64,000 nt of DNA from an uncultured Bacteroidales bacterium (GCA_905234755.1 CAJOIT010000012.1:1-64000); one strand, 5' to 3'; positions 1 to 8,585 are shown, numbered from the stretch's first letter. The notes: generated by a model from the sequence alone, not told the origin. Numbers and translations are program-made.

Positions 1-1
1 C

Positions 2-49
2 GACGGAGTGACCTATCCTCTCGAGGGCGCACTGCACCTTGTAAGATAA
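2..49 (+). CDS. 3' end of a probable T9SS cargo protein (partial)
   Basis: Only the last 15 codons and a TAA stop are in the window. The peptide ends PLEGALHLVR, which resembles the last strand of gliding-motility-associated (CHU_C, T9SS type B) C-terminal domains. The complete protein at 730-2307 ends in the similar KGTVQLIRR. A strong hairpin terminator follows within 25 bp, supporting a real gene end. The identity is inferred from 15 residues only. Confidence 0.45.
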   Translation, partial: DGVTYPLEGALHLVR

Positions 50-69
50 CAACCAATGTGAACTATACG

Positions 70-99
70 GATGGCTGCAACAATGCAGCCATCTTTTTT
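70..99 (+). terminator. Rho-independent terminator
   Basis: A 10-bp stem (GATGGCTGCA / TGCAGCCATC) with an ACAA loop is followed by a run of six T. It ends the partial gene at the window edge and separates it from the sigma factor gene. Confidence 0.85.
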
Positions 100-196
100 A
101 TTTGTAGTGTGTTGATTTATAGAGGGATAAAAAATATTTAATTTTTTTTGATTTCTCAGGCAACGAAATCGCCTTTTAAATTGTCATATAGGTGTA

Positions 197-730
197 ATGA
201 GCGATAACGAGAAACTGATAAGGCAGTGTCAGCAGAAGTCGCGGAAGGCTTTTGAAGAGCTTTATAAGAAGTTCTCGCCATTCGTTTACGGGATTTGCCT
301 AAGGTATGCAAAGAACAGAGACGAAGCTCAGGACATTCTTCAGGATTGCTTCATAAAGATTATGGACAGGATTGGAGATTTTAGATTTGAAGGTTCTTTT
401 GAAGGTTGGTTGCAGAGGATGGCGGTAAACGAATCGTTGAACTATCTGAGACTTGGCAGAAATTCATTTTCTGATATGGATGAAGAAAATGCTGATGCCG
501 AAGACGAAAGAGCAGATATAGTTTCGGATATGACAGCGAAGGAACTGCTTGATTTGATTTCGAAGCTTCCCGATGGTTACAGGACAATTTTTAACATGTA
601 TGTCATCGAAGGTTATCAGCACAACGAAATTGCAGGAATCCTGAACATTACGGAATCGACAAGTCGCTCGCAACTGAAGAAGGCAAGAGAATATTTGATA
701 GGTTTAATTAGAAACGAAATTAAAATGTGA
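197..730 (+). CDS. ECF-family RNA polymerase sigma factor
   Basis: This 177-aa protein has the layout of an extracytoplasmic-function sigma-70 factor. Region 2 spans about residues 18-85 (FEELYKKFSPFVYGICLRYA, then EAQDILQDCFIKI). A short linker rich in acidic residues follows, and region 4 lies at about 115-170 (LISKLPDGYRTIFNMYVIEG, helix-turn-helix with EIAGILNITESTSRSQLKKA). It would direct core RNA polymerase to a small regulon. The next gene starts inside its stop codon, so the pair is translationally coupled, as sigma/anti-sigma pairs usually are. The neighbour's N-terminus looks like an anti-sigma tail. Confidence 0.93.
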   Translation: MSDNEKLIRQCQQKSRKAFEELYKKFSPFVYGICLRYAKNRDEAQDILQDCFIKIMDRIGDFRFEGSFEGWLQRMAVNESLNYLRLGRNSFSDMDEENADAEDERADIVSDMTAKELLDLISKLPDGYRTIFNMYVIEGYQHNEIAGILNITESTSRSQLKKAREYLIGLIRNEIKM

Positions 731-2307
731 TGAACGAATTTGACAAGATATTTAAGCAGAAGCTGGAAGGCTACACCGAAACGCCACCACCAGAGGTGTT
801 TGAGAATATCAGCAAGCATTTCCCGAAGAGGACTGCTGCCGAATTTTTCTCGGCATATAAGTATCATCTCATTGCAGCTGTTGCGACAATAGGTATTGTA
901 GCAACTATTGCGATTGCATATTTGCCTTCAAATGAGGAAACTACCATTATTACTACTGACAATATACAACCCAAAGATATTACTTCTGATGCATCCGATA
1001 ATTTATCGGCACCTATGGCACTTACCGAATCCGAATCTCACAATCAAAATCCTACTGAACTTACTTTCGAATCAAAGAGTTCAGAACCTACACCTCAATC
1101 CGAAAATAAGGTTGATGCACTTAACTTAAATGACACAACAATATGTGGCAATGAGTTGTTGATACATGGAATTGACATTGCCAAAATAAAAGCATCAGAT
1201 GATTTGGTATTGACAAAGGTGGCATCAGGAGTTAAAATTAGCAGTAAGTCGTATGGTACTCATGCTCTGACATTAACTAATGGCAACAGTGTAAAGATTA
1301 CCTTTGTCGAATCTGAAAAACTTGTAGCATCGGTTGCCAAGACCGACCTGTGCTATGGAGAAAAACTTCTTGTAAACACTTTTGGAGCATCGTCTGTTAA
1401 ATGGAACGACAGTTACTATTCTGTTGCAAAGCTTAATGCAGGCAAGTACGAATTGTCGGGACTGAATACAGGCAAAAACAGCATTGTAATTACTACAGGT
1501 GAGGGCAGATGCGCATCGAATATAATGTTTGATGTGAATGTTGCCAGCAAGTTGAATTATATGGTAAGCACCAAGGCAAACTATTGTTCAGGCAAAAACG
1601 GTGAACTTACAGTAAAGTCTGACAGCAAAATAAATTACTGTAGGATTAATGGCTCGGATATTTCTCGAGACGGAATCTTTACTGGATTGGGTGCAGGCAT
1701 CTATATGGTTGAAATTAACTATGCAAATTCGTGCGTAGCATACGATACAGTGCTTGTGAAGGACAAGACCAACCTCAATGCTTTCTTCGAGAGTACGAAG
1801 GATGCATTCAACGAGAAAGGATACACTTTCCGCAACTATACTCGCCTAGACGATTCTGGAAATACGCAGAATGTTGATTTTGAGTGGTTGGTAAATAGTA
1901 TGGTTGTATCTACGGATTATAATTTTGAATATGAATTCACAGGTAATGGAAAGTATGAAGTGGAACTTGTAGCTCGTTTGGGAGATTGCGAGAGCAGATA
2001 TTCGGAAACGATTTCTGTGACATCGAGTGACTTTAGGATTCCGAATATATTTACACCAAATGGTGATGGAATAGGGGATGAGTTTACAATAAAGTACAAT
2101 GGAACCTTGCTTGACTATGACCTTTCGATATACACAAAGGCAGGGCAGTTGGTTTTCCACAGCCAGCAGATTGACGATTACTGGAATGGAAAGATAAGTG
2201 GTAACAATGATGCATCGGAAGGCGTATATTTCTATGTGATAACTGCTACTGGCGAAAACAACGAGAAACTAAGTCAGAAGGGTACTGTCCAGTTGATAAG
2301 ACGATAA
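730..2307 (+). CDS. Anti-sigma-like membrane protein with T9SS type B (CHU_C) C-terminal domain
   Basis: The ATG at 730 overlaps the sigma factor stop (TGATG); a GTG at 727 is the alternative start. Residues 1-40 (FDKIFKQKLEGYTETPPPEV) resemble the cytoplasmic tail of Bacteroidota anti-sigma factors. One transmembrane helix follows at about residues 43-65. A long extracytoplasmic part ends in a PKD-like segment and a gliding-motility-associated domain (RIPNIFTPNGDGIGDEFTI, ending KGTVQLIRR). Position and N-terminus suggest it regulates the upstream sigma factor. The C-terminal domain is normally a type IX secretion signal, which is hard to reconcile with a membrane anchor. Function is inferred. 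Confidence 0.75.
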   Translation: MNEFDKIFKQKLEGYTETPPPEVFENISKHFPKRTAAEFFSAYKYHLIAAVATIGIVATIAIAYLPSNEETTIITTDNIQPKDITSDASDNLSAPMALTESESHNQNPTELTFESKSSEPTPQSENKVDALNLNDTTICGNELLIHGIDIAKIKASDDLVLTKVASGVKISSKSYGTHALTLTNGNSVKITFVESEKLVASVAKTDLCYGEKLLVNTFGASSVKWNDSYYSVAKLNAGKYELSGLNTGKNSIVITTGEGRCASNIMFDVNVASKLNYMVSTKANYCSGKNGELTVKSDSKINYCRINGSDISRDGIFTGLGAGIYMVEINYANSCVAYDTVLVKDKTNLNAFFESTKDAFNEKGYTFRNYTRLDDSGNTQNVDFEWLVNSMVVSTDYNFEYEFTGNGKYEVELVARLGDCESRYSETISVTSSDFRIPNIFTPNGDGIGDEFTIKYNGTLLDYDLSIYTKAGQLVFHSQQIDDYWNGKISGNNDASEGVYFYVITATGENNEKLSQKGTVQLIRR

Positions 2308-2335
2308 ATTCCGTATTTAGGGAGTGGAGTATATG

Positions 2336-2364
2336 AAAAAGGCAACGCAAAAGCGCTGCCTTTT
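2336..2364. terminator. Bidirectional terminator
   Basis: AAAAAGGCA-CGC / GCG-TGCCTTTT folds into a hairpin with an AAAA loop and has A/T runs on both sides. It lies between convergent genes (rightward 730-2307 and leftward 2389-3687) and can serve both. Confidence 0.75.
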
Positions 2365-2388
2365 CTGTTTTTTGTGGAATACTATTGA

Positions 2389-3687
2389 TTATAAACTCCA
2401 GTATGTCAAATCCTTGATTTTTCCTCTCATCACGCCCTTAACATCAACAAGGATTCCGTTTTCAGCAGAAATACTCTTGAAGTAGTCTTCGGTAAGTTCC
2501 ATGTACGGCTTATGATTAACTGCCAATACAATGGCATCGTATTTACCAGTTGGTTCTTTCGACATGTCAACGCCATATTCCTTCATAACCTCGTCGTGGT
2601 CGGCGTATGCATCAACAACATCGCAGTTTACGCGGAAATATTTCAACTCGTTGATAATGTTGATTATGCGCGAATTTCTAATGTCGGTGACATTCTCCTT
2701 GAAGGTCATACCCATAATGAGAACTCTCGATTTTGTAATTTCCTTGCCAGCATTAATAATCATCTTTACAACCTTGTCGGCGATACGAGTTCCCATGCTG
2801 TCGTTGAGAGCACGACCAGAGTTTATCATGCTAGCGTGGTAGCCGAGCTGTTTTGCCTTGTGAAGCAGATAATACGGGTCAACGCCGATGCAGTGTCCGC
2901 CAACAAGTCCAGGTGAGAATTTCAGGAAGTTCCACTTTGTTCCAGCAGCTTCCAGTACCTCGTAGGTGTTGATTCCCATGATGTCGAATATGATTGACAA
3001 TTCGTTCATGAGTGCAATGTTGATGTCGCGCTGGGTATTTTCGATAATCTTTGCAGCCTCGGCAACTTTTATTGCGCTTGCGCGGTGTACGCCAGCCTTG
3101 ATAATTATTTCGTATACCTTAGCGATGTTTTCTGCAGCTTCGGGGTCACAGCCAGAGGTGATTTTCTTTATCTGAGTGAGCGAATGAGCCTTGTCGCCCG
3201 GGTTAATTCTTTCTGGAGAGAATCCGACCTTGAAATCCTGCATAAACTTCAATCCCGACATCTTTTCGAGAATCGGAACGCAGTCTTCTTCGGTACAACC
3301 AGGATATACTGTTGATTCGTATACTACATAGTCGCCTTTCTTCAAAGCCTTTCCAACCGATTCCGATGCCTTAATAACCGGTGTAAGGTCAGGAAGTTTA
3401 TGCTCGTCGATTGGTGTTGGTACAGCAACGATGAAGAAGTTGCACTGCTTGAGGTCATCGGCATTGGATGTGAATGTGATATTGCATCCATCGAATGCTG
3501 ATTTGTCAAGCTCGTTGCTAGGGTCGATGTGGTTGTTCATCATAGCAACTCTTTCGGGCTTAACATCGAAGCCAACGACATTTATATGTTTTGAAAATTC
3601 AAGAGCAATCGGCAGTCCTACATAACCCAGACCAATAACCGAAAGTTTTGCCTGTTTGTTGATTAATGCTTCGTAAATGTTATTCAT
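2389..3687 (-). CDS. tviB: Nucleotide-sugar dehydrogenase, TviB/WbpO type (UDP-HexNAc 6-dehydrogenase)
   Basis: This 432-aa protein oxidises C6 of a UDP-N-acetylhexosamine to the uronic acid, using two NAD+. The N-terminal Rossmann motif is VIGLGYVGLPIA. The family's NAD-domain signature (VVYESTVYPGCTEEDCVPIL) follows. The catalytic cysteine lies in GLVGGHCIGVDPYYL. Overall wording is closest to VipA/TviB and WbpO rather than to UDP-glucose dehydrogenases. It is the last gene of a leftward block with WlbA/WbpB-like and WlbB/WbpD-like enzymes, so UDP-GlcNAcA for the Wbp pathway is the likely product. Substrate choice (GlcNAc or GalNAc) cannot be read from sequence. Confidence 0.9.
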   Translation of the reverse strand: MNNIYEALINKQAKLSVIGLGYVGLPIALEFSKHINVVGFDVKPERVAMMNNHIDPSNELDKSAFDGCNITFTSNADDLKQCNFFIVAVPTPIDEHKLPDLTPVIKASESVGKALKKGDYVVYESTVYPGCTEEDCVPILEKMSGLKFMQDFKVGFSPERINPGDKAHSLTQIKKITSGCDPEAAENIAKVYEIIIKAGVHRASAIKVAEAAKIIENTQRDINIALMNELSIIFDIMGINTYEVLEAAGTKWNFLKFSPGLVGGHCIGVDPYYLLHKAKQLGYHASMINSGRALNDSMGTRIADKVVKMIINAGKEITKSRVLIMGMTFKENVTDIRNSRIINIINELKYFRVNCDVVDAYADHDEVMKEYGVDMSKEPTGKYDAIVLAVNHKPYMELTEDYFKSISAENGILVDVKGVMRGKIKDLTYWSL

Positions 3688-3707
3688 AAGATTAAATTTT
3701 AGTTACA

Positions 3708-4658
3708 TTATTTGATTTTTGACATAAAAGGATGTTCACAATCCTTCATTGTTGTTATTATTTCTGCGTTTCTGATGTAGTGAACCATTTCGATGCTCGG
3801 TTTTGCGTTTTGAATGCCGAAACCGTTGCCTGCAAGGATATTCTTGTAGCTTTCGGTGTGCAAGTCGGTGAATCCGCCTGTAAATTCAAGTTCATCGCCA
3901 GCAATTTGTATCGAACGGTAAGTTGTCTGACCTTTTGCCTTTATTTCATCTGGCAGGTATTCGCTATCAACGCTTAGGAACCAACGAACGCGAGCTCGTT
4001 CTAATTCTAGATAACCTGATACAACATGGTCGTCGCGGTGATGTACTACCAATTCCTTTTTTGCTCCGAATATGTACTGAAGCATATCGAAGAAATGTAT
4101 GCCGATGTTTGTTGCAAGTCCGCCAGACTTCGACACATCGCCTTTCCACGAATAGTGGAACCACTTTCCGCGTGATGTGATATAAGTTAGGTCAACATCG
4201 TAAACCTTGTTGGGGTCGCCTGCTTCTATTTGCTTTTTTAGGTTGATAATTGCTGGGTGCAGACGAAGTTGCAGAATGTTGTAGATTCTATGTCCTGTTT
4301 CCTTTTCAAGTTCTGCAAGGGCATCAATGTTCCATGGACTTAGAACTAATGGTTTTTCGCAAATTGCATCAGCGCCATTGAGCAATGCCATTCTGATGTG
4401 TGCATCATGCAAGTAATTCGGAGAACAGATGCTGAAAAAATCTATTTTTTCGCCAGAACCATGCTGAGTTTTGTATACATGGCGTTCGAAGCGTTCAGGT
4501 TCGGTAAAGAAGTCAGCTTTGGGAAAATACGAGTCAATGATACCCACACTGTCGTTCTTGTCGAGAGCCACAAGCAGATTGTTGCCTGTTTCCTTGATGG
4601 CTTTCAGGTGGCGCGGAGCAATGTATCCGCCGACTCCTATGATCGCAAAGTTTGTCAT
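3708..4658 (-). CDS. wlbA: WlbA/WbpB-type UDP-N-acetylglucosaminuronate 3-dehydrogenase
   Basis: This Gfo/Idh/MocA oxidoreductase (316 aa) has an N-terminal nucleotide-binding motif (AIIGVGGYIAPRHLKAI) and the EKP catalytic-lysine motif (ADAICEKPLVLSP). The opening closely follows WlbA/WbpB, which oxidises C3 of UDP-GlcNAcA so that an aminotransferase (WbpE/WlbC) can act. Its start overlaps the stop of the upstream acetyltransferase gene by ATGA, so the two are co-translated. No WbpE or WbpI homologue is in the window; both must be elsewhere if the pathway is complete. Confidence 0.86.
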   Translation of the reverse strand: MTNFAIIGVGGYIAPRHLKAIKETGNNLLVALDKNDSVGIIDSYFPKADFFTEPERFERHVYKTQHGSGEKIDFFSICSPNYLHDAHIRMALLNGADAICEKPLVLSPWNIDALAELEKETGHRIYNILQLRLHPAIINLKKQIEAGDPNKVYDVDLTYITSRGKWFHYSWKGDVSKSGGLATNIGIHFFDMLQYIFGAKKELVVHHRDDHVVSGYLELERARVRWFLSVDSEYLPDEIKAKGQTTYRSIQIAGDELEFTGGFTDLHTESYKNILAGNGFGIQNAKPSIEMVHYIRNAEIITTMKDCEHPFMSKIK

Positions 4659-5242
4659 TTTATCCTAGTCACTCTATTATTTTCAAGTTTGTATTGTTGC
4701 CCGCTTTCGGGGCAGGTTGCGATGCCTTCGTTATTGAAATTGAGTTTGCATCCGTATTCGCTGACCCAACCCATCTGTCGTGCAGGATTGCCAACTACGA
4801 GTGCGTAGTCGGGGATATTCTTTGTAACAACAGCACCTGCGCCTATCAATGCGTATCTGCCGATGTTGTGTCCGCAAACGACAGTTGCGTTTGCACCGAT
4901 GCTTGCGCCTTGCATTACCAATGTGCGACGGTAGCTGTCCTTGCGACTTACTGCGCTACGCGGATTTATTACATTAGTAAATACCATTGATGGTCCAAGA
5001 AAAACATCGTCCTCGCAGATTACACCTGTGTAAATGGATACATTGTTCTGGACTTTTACATTTCTACCCAAAATAACATCTGGAGACACTACTACATTTT
5101 GCCCGATATTACAGCATTCACCAATGGTACAATTGGACATTATATGGGAAAAATGCCAAATTTTGGTGCCGTTTCCAATCGTGCAGCCTTCATCAATAAC
5201 TGCGGTATCATGTGCAAAATATTCATCCATACAAAAATGCAA
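4655..5242 (-). CDS. wlbB: WlbB/WbpD-type UDP-aminosugar N-acetyltransferase
   Basis: A left-handed beta-helix acyltransferase (195 aa) made of hexapeptide repeats (IGNGTKIWHFSHIMSNCTIG, then GAVVTKNIPDYALVVGNPAR). The beginning and end match WbpD/WlbB, which acetylates the 3-amino group of UDP-2-acetamido-3-amino-2,3-dideoxyglucuronate. Translation most likely starts at the internal ATG encoding MDEYFAHD, a few codons after the first possible start. It overlaps the next gene by ATGA. In Porphyromonas gingivalis the Wbp pathway feeds A-LPS and the sugar that links T9SS cargo to the surface. Confidence 0.88.
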   Translation of the reverse strand: MHFCMDEYFAHDTAVIDEGCTIGNGTKIWHFSHIMSNCTIGECCNIGQNVVVSPDVILGRNVKVQNNVSIYTGVICEDDVFLGPSMVFTNVINPRSAVSRKDSYRRTLVMQGASIGANATVVCGHNIGRYALIGAGAVVTKNIPDYALVVGNPARQMGWVSEYGCKLNFNNEGIATCPESGQQYKLENNRVTRIK

Positions 5243-5278
5243 AAATAATTTTTTTTTGTTAATAGGTGTATGATTTTT

Positions 5279-5806
5279 TTACTTTGACGAGATTTTTCTT
5301 ATTTTTCCTTTATCTGTGCATAGTTCTGTGAGTTCATGCATTGTTTTTCCGTTTTGCGGATGAACATAATCAGGTTCTATTTCCTGCATTGGCAACAAAA
5401 CGAAAAGTCGCTGACAGATAAGGGGATGCGGAACGATTAGTTTTTCAGTACTAATAATTTCATCGTTGAAAAACAGTATGTCGATGTCCATTGTGCGACC
5501 TTCGTAGCCGTGACCGGAGCGGGTGCGTTTTAGTTCGGCTTCGATTTGTAGTGCGGTAGAAAGTGTTTCTTCGGCAGAAAGAGGAGTGCGTACTTTTGCG
5601 ACAATATTTGTGAAATATTTTGCATGCTTGAATCCCCAAGGTTCCGACAGATATACCGATGAAATCTTATCAACTTTGCCAATTCGTTCGCCAATAAGCT
5701 TGACAGCACTCCTCAGGTTTGCAAGGCGGTCGCCAAGGTTTCCCCCGATGCCAAGGAAAACGATGTTTTCTTTATTCGGTGCAGTTGTTGCAGATGTCGA
5801 TTCCAT
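5279..5806 (-). CDS. folK: 2-amino-4-hydroxy-6-hydroxymethyldihydropteridine pyrophosphokinase
   Basis: This 175-aa HPPK transfers pyrophosphate from ATP to 6-hydroxymethyl-7,8-dihydropterin in folate synthesis. It shows FLGIGGNLGDRLANL near the N-terminus, SVYLSEPWGF, and the signature GRTMDIDILFFND, followed by PHPLICQRLFVLLP. The length is normal. The start lies 35 bp inside the 3' end of the radical SAM gene, so the two are probably co-transcribed. Confidence 0.95.
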   Translation of the reverse strand: MESTSATTAPNKENIVFLGIGGNLGDRLANLRSAVKLIGERIGKVDKISSVYLSEPWGFKHAKYFTNIVAKVRTPLSAEETLSTALQIEAELKRTRSGHGYEGRTMDIDILFFNDEIISTEKLIVPHPLICQRLFVLLPMQEIEPDYVHPQNGKTMHELTELCTDKGKIRKISSK

Positions 5807-6743
5807 TTCGTTGGGTAAAGGCTAGTTTTACAAAATTACGGAATTTCTCAGAGTTGCGTATTTCGGCGAGCTTTTGGCTTGAAATGTTGCCGAATTCGTA
5901 GTCGGCATCCTTGTCGAAACAACATGGAACAACACGACCATCGAAGCAAATTGTTGTGCCAAAAATTAAGCGTTTGCAATGGTTTTCCTGCGATTTTTTC
6001 AGTTTGAATTTCCCATTGCTTATGTTGTAGCGCGAATATTTTTGGTCATTCGGCAAGAATTCGACTTGCGATTCATCGTAAATCTGAGCGGTTTTAAGTG
6101 TAATCTTGTCGATGCGGTACTTTTTCTTCAATTTTTGCAAGTATGGAATTTCATGTTCGTTGTGCGAAAAGACAAGGAATTGCAGTTCAATGCAAGGACG
6201 CTCATTTGCAGGTAGTTGCGACAACTTTTCAAGTCCGTCAAATACATTTTGTACTTTTCCGCCAACTCGGTATTTTGTGTAGGTTTCGTCTGTAAGTCCG
6301 TCAAGCGAAACAATAATGTGGTCGGGACGGGCATTGCGTATGAGGTCGATGTTTTGTGCTAGCAGTTGTCCGTTTGTCGAGAACATTGTGTGTATGCGGT
6401 TCTGACGTGCAAAAGAAATCATCTCGCCAAGTTGCTGGAACATGAGAGGTTCTCCCTGAAAATGCAACATTATGTTGGTGAGTGAATGGCGGTTTTCAAG
6501 GATGAATTTTTTGTATAGTTCCATATCGGCGGTTCCGCGAGGGCGTTTCAGCATTCCTTTTCCCGATGGGCACATTTCGCATGCAAGGTTGCAGATGTTG
6601 GTGGGCTCGTAGTTTGCAAAACTTGGTGGCGGAACTTCCGTGCTGAAATTGCCGTGCTTTGCCTTGCGGTAGAACTTTTGCAGACGAAGGATATTCCAAA
6701 TCTTCGACAACGAGATGTACCGTATATTTTTCAACCTTAGCAT
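5772..6743 (-). CDS. Radical SAM/SPASM protein
   Basis: This 323-aa protein carries the CxxxCxxC cluster motif (CNLACEMC) in an N-terminal radical SAM domain. Further family signatures follow (HFQGEPLMF; FSTNGQLL; IVSLDGLTDETYTKYR). A C-terminal SPASM-like region has cysteines for auxiliary clusters (HCKRLIFGTTICFDGRVVPCCF; GIDICNNC). The substrate is unknown. A -7 box (TAACTTTG on the minus strand, plus coordinates 6748-6755) ends only 4 nt before the ATG, implying a leaderless mRNA. The 3' end overlaps folK. Confidence 0.88.
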   Translation of the reverse strand: MLRLKNIRYISLSKIWNILRLQKFYRKAKHGNFSTEVPPPSFANYEPTNICNLACEMCPSGKGMLKRPRGTADMELYKKFILENRHSLTNIMLHFQGEPLMFQQLGEMISFARQNRIHTMFSTNGQLLAQNIDLIRNARPDHIIVSLDGLTDETYTKYRVGGKVQNVFDGLEKLSQLPANERPCIELQFLVFSHNEHEIPYLQKLKKKYRIDKITLKTAQIYDESQVEFLPNDQKYSRYNISNGKFKLKKSQENHCKRLIFGTTICFDGRVVPCCFDKDADYEFGNISSQKLAEIRNSEKFRNFVKLAFTQRNGIDICNNCTE

Positions 6744-6798
6744 GGTGCAAAGTTACCAAACTTTTTCCTATCTTCACGGCACTAAAAATGTCATTTAG

Positions 6799-7830
6799 AT
6801 GATAACCGAAACTACTGATATAGAAACTGTTGCTATCCATGTTGTGGGCAACAAGGCCGAGGATACTGGCTATGGGTTGTCGAAATCGGCGATAGAGCTT
6901 GACGATGAAATCAAGGAAATCATGATGGATTATTTTCTGTCATCTTTCAAGTCGGGCGAACTGTACAACTTTTACCACGATAGCGAATTGTCGTACAACG
7001 AGGTATGCGACTATGTAGCCAAGATTTTCGATGATAGTTCGCAACTTTTTGAGCAGTCGGTCAACCTTACAAAGCACTTGTACGAAAAGAGTTCGCATCC
7101 TAACATCAAGTCGGGCGAATTTTATGTGGTGCTTTTCCACGACTGCCAGATTGAAGGCGAAAAGGTTGATGCTGTAGGTCTTTTCAAGTCTGAGAATAAA
7201 GATCCGTTCTTGAAAGTTAAGCGCGATGGCGAAAACTTTCGCATTGAGTGCGACCGTGGCATCAATCCGCGAAAGATGGACAAGGGCTGTCTGGTTTTCA
7301 ACTACGAGCGAGAAAACGGATTTGTAGTAAAGGTCATCGACAATACCAACCACACCGAGGCGCATTACTGGACTGATGATTTCCTGCACATCAGGCAGAG
7401 GCAGGACAAGTATTTCAACACCCACAATGTGATGTCGATGTACAAGAACTTTGTCACCAAGGAGTTGCCGCAGCAATTTGAGGTGTCGAAAGCCGACCAG
7501 GCCGATTTGCTCAACCGCTCGGTGAAGTTTTTCAAGGAGAACGAAAACTTTGAGATGCAGAATTTTGAGGATTCGGTGATTCGTCAGCCGGAGGTCATCG
7601 AGCAGTTCAAGAGTTTCAAGGACACATTTTCGCGCGAAAACGATTTCGAGATTCCCGACAGCTTTGATATTTCCGACTCGGCTGTAAAGAAGCAGAGCCG
7701 CGCTTTCAAGAGCGTCATCAAGTTGGACAAGAATTTCCATATTTATGTTCACGGCAACCGCAACCTTATAGAGCAGGGCGAGGACGAAAAAGGAAAGTTC
7801 TACAAGGTTTATTACAAGGAGGAGGAATAA
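6799..7830 (+). CDS. 37-kDa nucleoid-associated protein (YejK/NdpA family)
   Basis: A 343-aa homologue of the nucleoid-associated NA37 family (E. coli YejK). Recognisable segments are FYVVLFHDCQIEGEKVDAVG, FKSENKDPFLKV, GINPRKMDKGCLVFN and a C-terminal FHIYVHGNRNLIEQGEDEKG. These proteins bind DNA or topoisomerase-associated complexes; the Bacteroidota versions are not characterised in detail. It is transcribed divergently from the radical SAM gene and followed by the promoter of yigZ. Confidence 0.88.
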   Translation: MITETTDIETVAIHVVGNKAEDTGYGLSKSAIELDDEIKEIMMDYFLSSFKSGELYNFYHDSELSYNEVCDYVAKIFDDSSQLFEQSVNLTKHLYEKSSHPNIKSGEFYVVLFHDCQIEGEKVDAVGLFKSENKDPFLKVKRDGENFRIECDRGINPRKMDKGCLVFNYERENGFVVKVIDNTNHTEAHYWTDDFLHIRQRQDKYFNTHNVMSMYKNFVTKELPQQFEVSKADQADLLNRSVKFFKENENFEMQNFEDSVIRQPEVIEQFKSFKDTFSRENDFEIPDSFDISDSAVKKQSRAFKSVIKLDKNFHIYVHGNRNLIEQGEDEKGKFYKVYYKEEE

Positions 7831-7840
7831 GCTTTTTTCA

Positions 7841-7848
7841 TAACTTTG
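7841..7848 (+). promoter_or_regulatory. -7 promoter element of the YigZ gene
   Basis: TAACTTTG matches the Bacteroidota -7 consensus TAnnTTTG and lies 17 bp upstream of the TTG start codon. Confidence 0.6.
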
Positions 7849-7865
7849 CACAAAATAAATTTGCT

Positions 7866-8483
7866 TTGCCAGACATTATCGACACATATAAGACCATAAC
7901 ATCTAATTCGGAGGGCTTCTATTCCGAGAAGGGCAGCAAATTCATATCGCTTGCATTTCCAGTGCGCAGTGAGGCTGATGTTAAGGAAAACCTTCAAGTG
8001 GTGAAGAAGAAGTACTTTGATGCCCGTCATCATGTGTATGCGTTTGTGCTTGGCGATAGAGGCGAGACTTTCCGTTGCAGCGATGATGGCGAACCCTCCA
8101 ATAGTTCGGGAATGCCAGTGTTGGGACAGTTGCGCTCGTTTGGACTTACCTATACCATGATTGTGGTTGTGAGATATTTTGGTGGAACAAAGCTGGGAAT
8201 CCCGGGACTTATAAATGCCTACCGTACAGCCGCTGCAGATGCATTGAACAATGCGACAATTGTGGAGGAAACGATAGATGCATCGTATTCGCTGGCGTTT
8301 ACCTACGATGATGTAAATTTTGTTATGAAATGCCTCAAAGATTTCGATGCAAAGATTGTTGCACAATATTTTACAGAGGATTGCCGTTTAGATTTTATGG
8401 TAAAGCTGTCGGCTGAAGCTTCGCTTGTCGAGGCTCTGTCGAAGAATTACAAGGTTGTTATAAACAAAATGGATAATGTATAA
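7866..8483 (+). CDS. yigZ: YigZ/IMPACT family protein
   Basis: A 205-aa UPF0029/IMPACT protein with the core GSKFISLAFPV, YFDARHHVYAF and RCSDDGEPSNSSGMPVLGQL, then VVRYFGGTKLGIPGLINAY. The C-terminal part carries the YigZ-type second domain. The start codon is TTG (encoding MPDIIDTYK); no in-frame ATG precedes the conserved region. Family members affect translation control in eukaryotes; the bacterial role is unsettled. Confidence 0.88.
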   Translation: MPDIIDTYKTITSNSEGFYSEKGSKFISLAFPVRSEADVKENLQVVKKKYFDARHHVYAFVLGDRGETFRCSDDGEPSNSSGMPVLGQLRSFGLTYTMIVVVRYFGGTKLGIPGLINAYRTAAADALNNATIVEETIDASYSLAFTYDDVNFVMKCLKDFDAKIVAQYFTEDCRLDFMVKLSAEASLVEALSKNYKVVINKMDNV

Positions 8484-8533
8484 TTGACAATGAACAATTG
8501 ATAATTAACAATGGACAATTAATAATTGATAAT
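8482..8533. repeat. AT-rich imperfect tandem repeat
   Basis: Several copies of a motif like AACAATTGATAATTAACAAT in both orientations fill the gap before a REP-like hairpin. A related stretch (GTCAATTGTAAATTATTC...) follows the REP hairpin at 13573. This is a common intergenic filler in Bacteroidales. Confidence 0.55.
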
Positions 8534-8535
8534 CT

Positions 8536-8558
8536 GTAGAGGCGCAATGCTTTGCGCC
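8536..8558 (+). repeat. REP-like hairpin with GTAG foot, copy 1
   Basis: GTAG (8536-8539) is followed by the palindrome GGCGCAA-TGCT-TTGCGCC. The loop TGCT and inner stem GCAA/TTGC recur at 13573 and 20138, while the outer stem pairs change but stay complementary. Confidence 0.7.
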
Positions 8559-8585
8559 CGCATAGATATAAAAACAAAAAGGAAA

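Noticed and set aside
6940-7851. 303-codon open frame on the minus strand
   Set aside because: Lies opposite the clear nucleoid-associated protein gene; hydrophobic, repetitive composition typical of an antisense shadow.
8526-8585. Upstream extension of the PlsC-like gene
   Set aside because: Encodes the REP hairpin; a good ribosome-binding region precedes the ATG at 8586.
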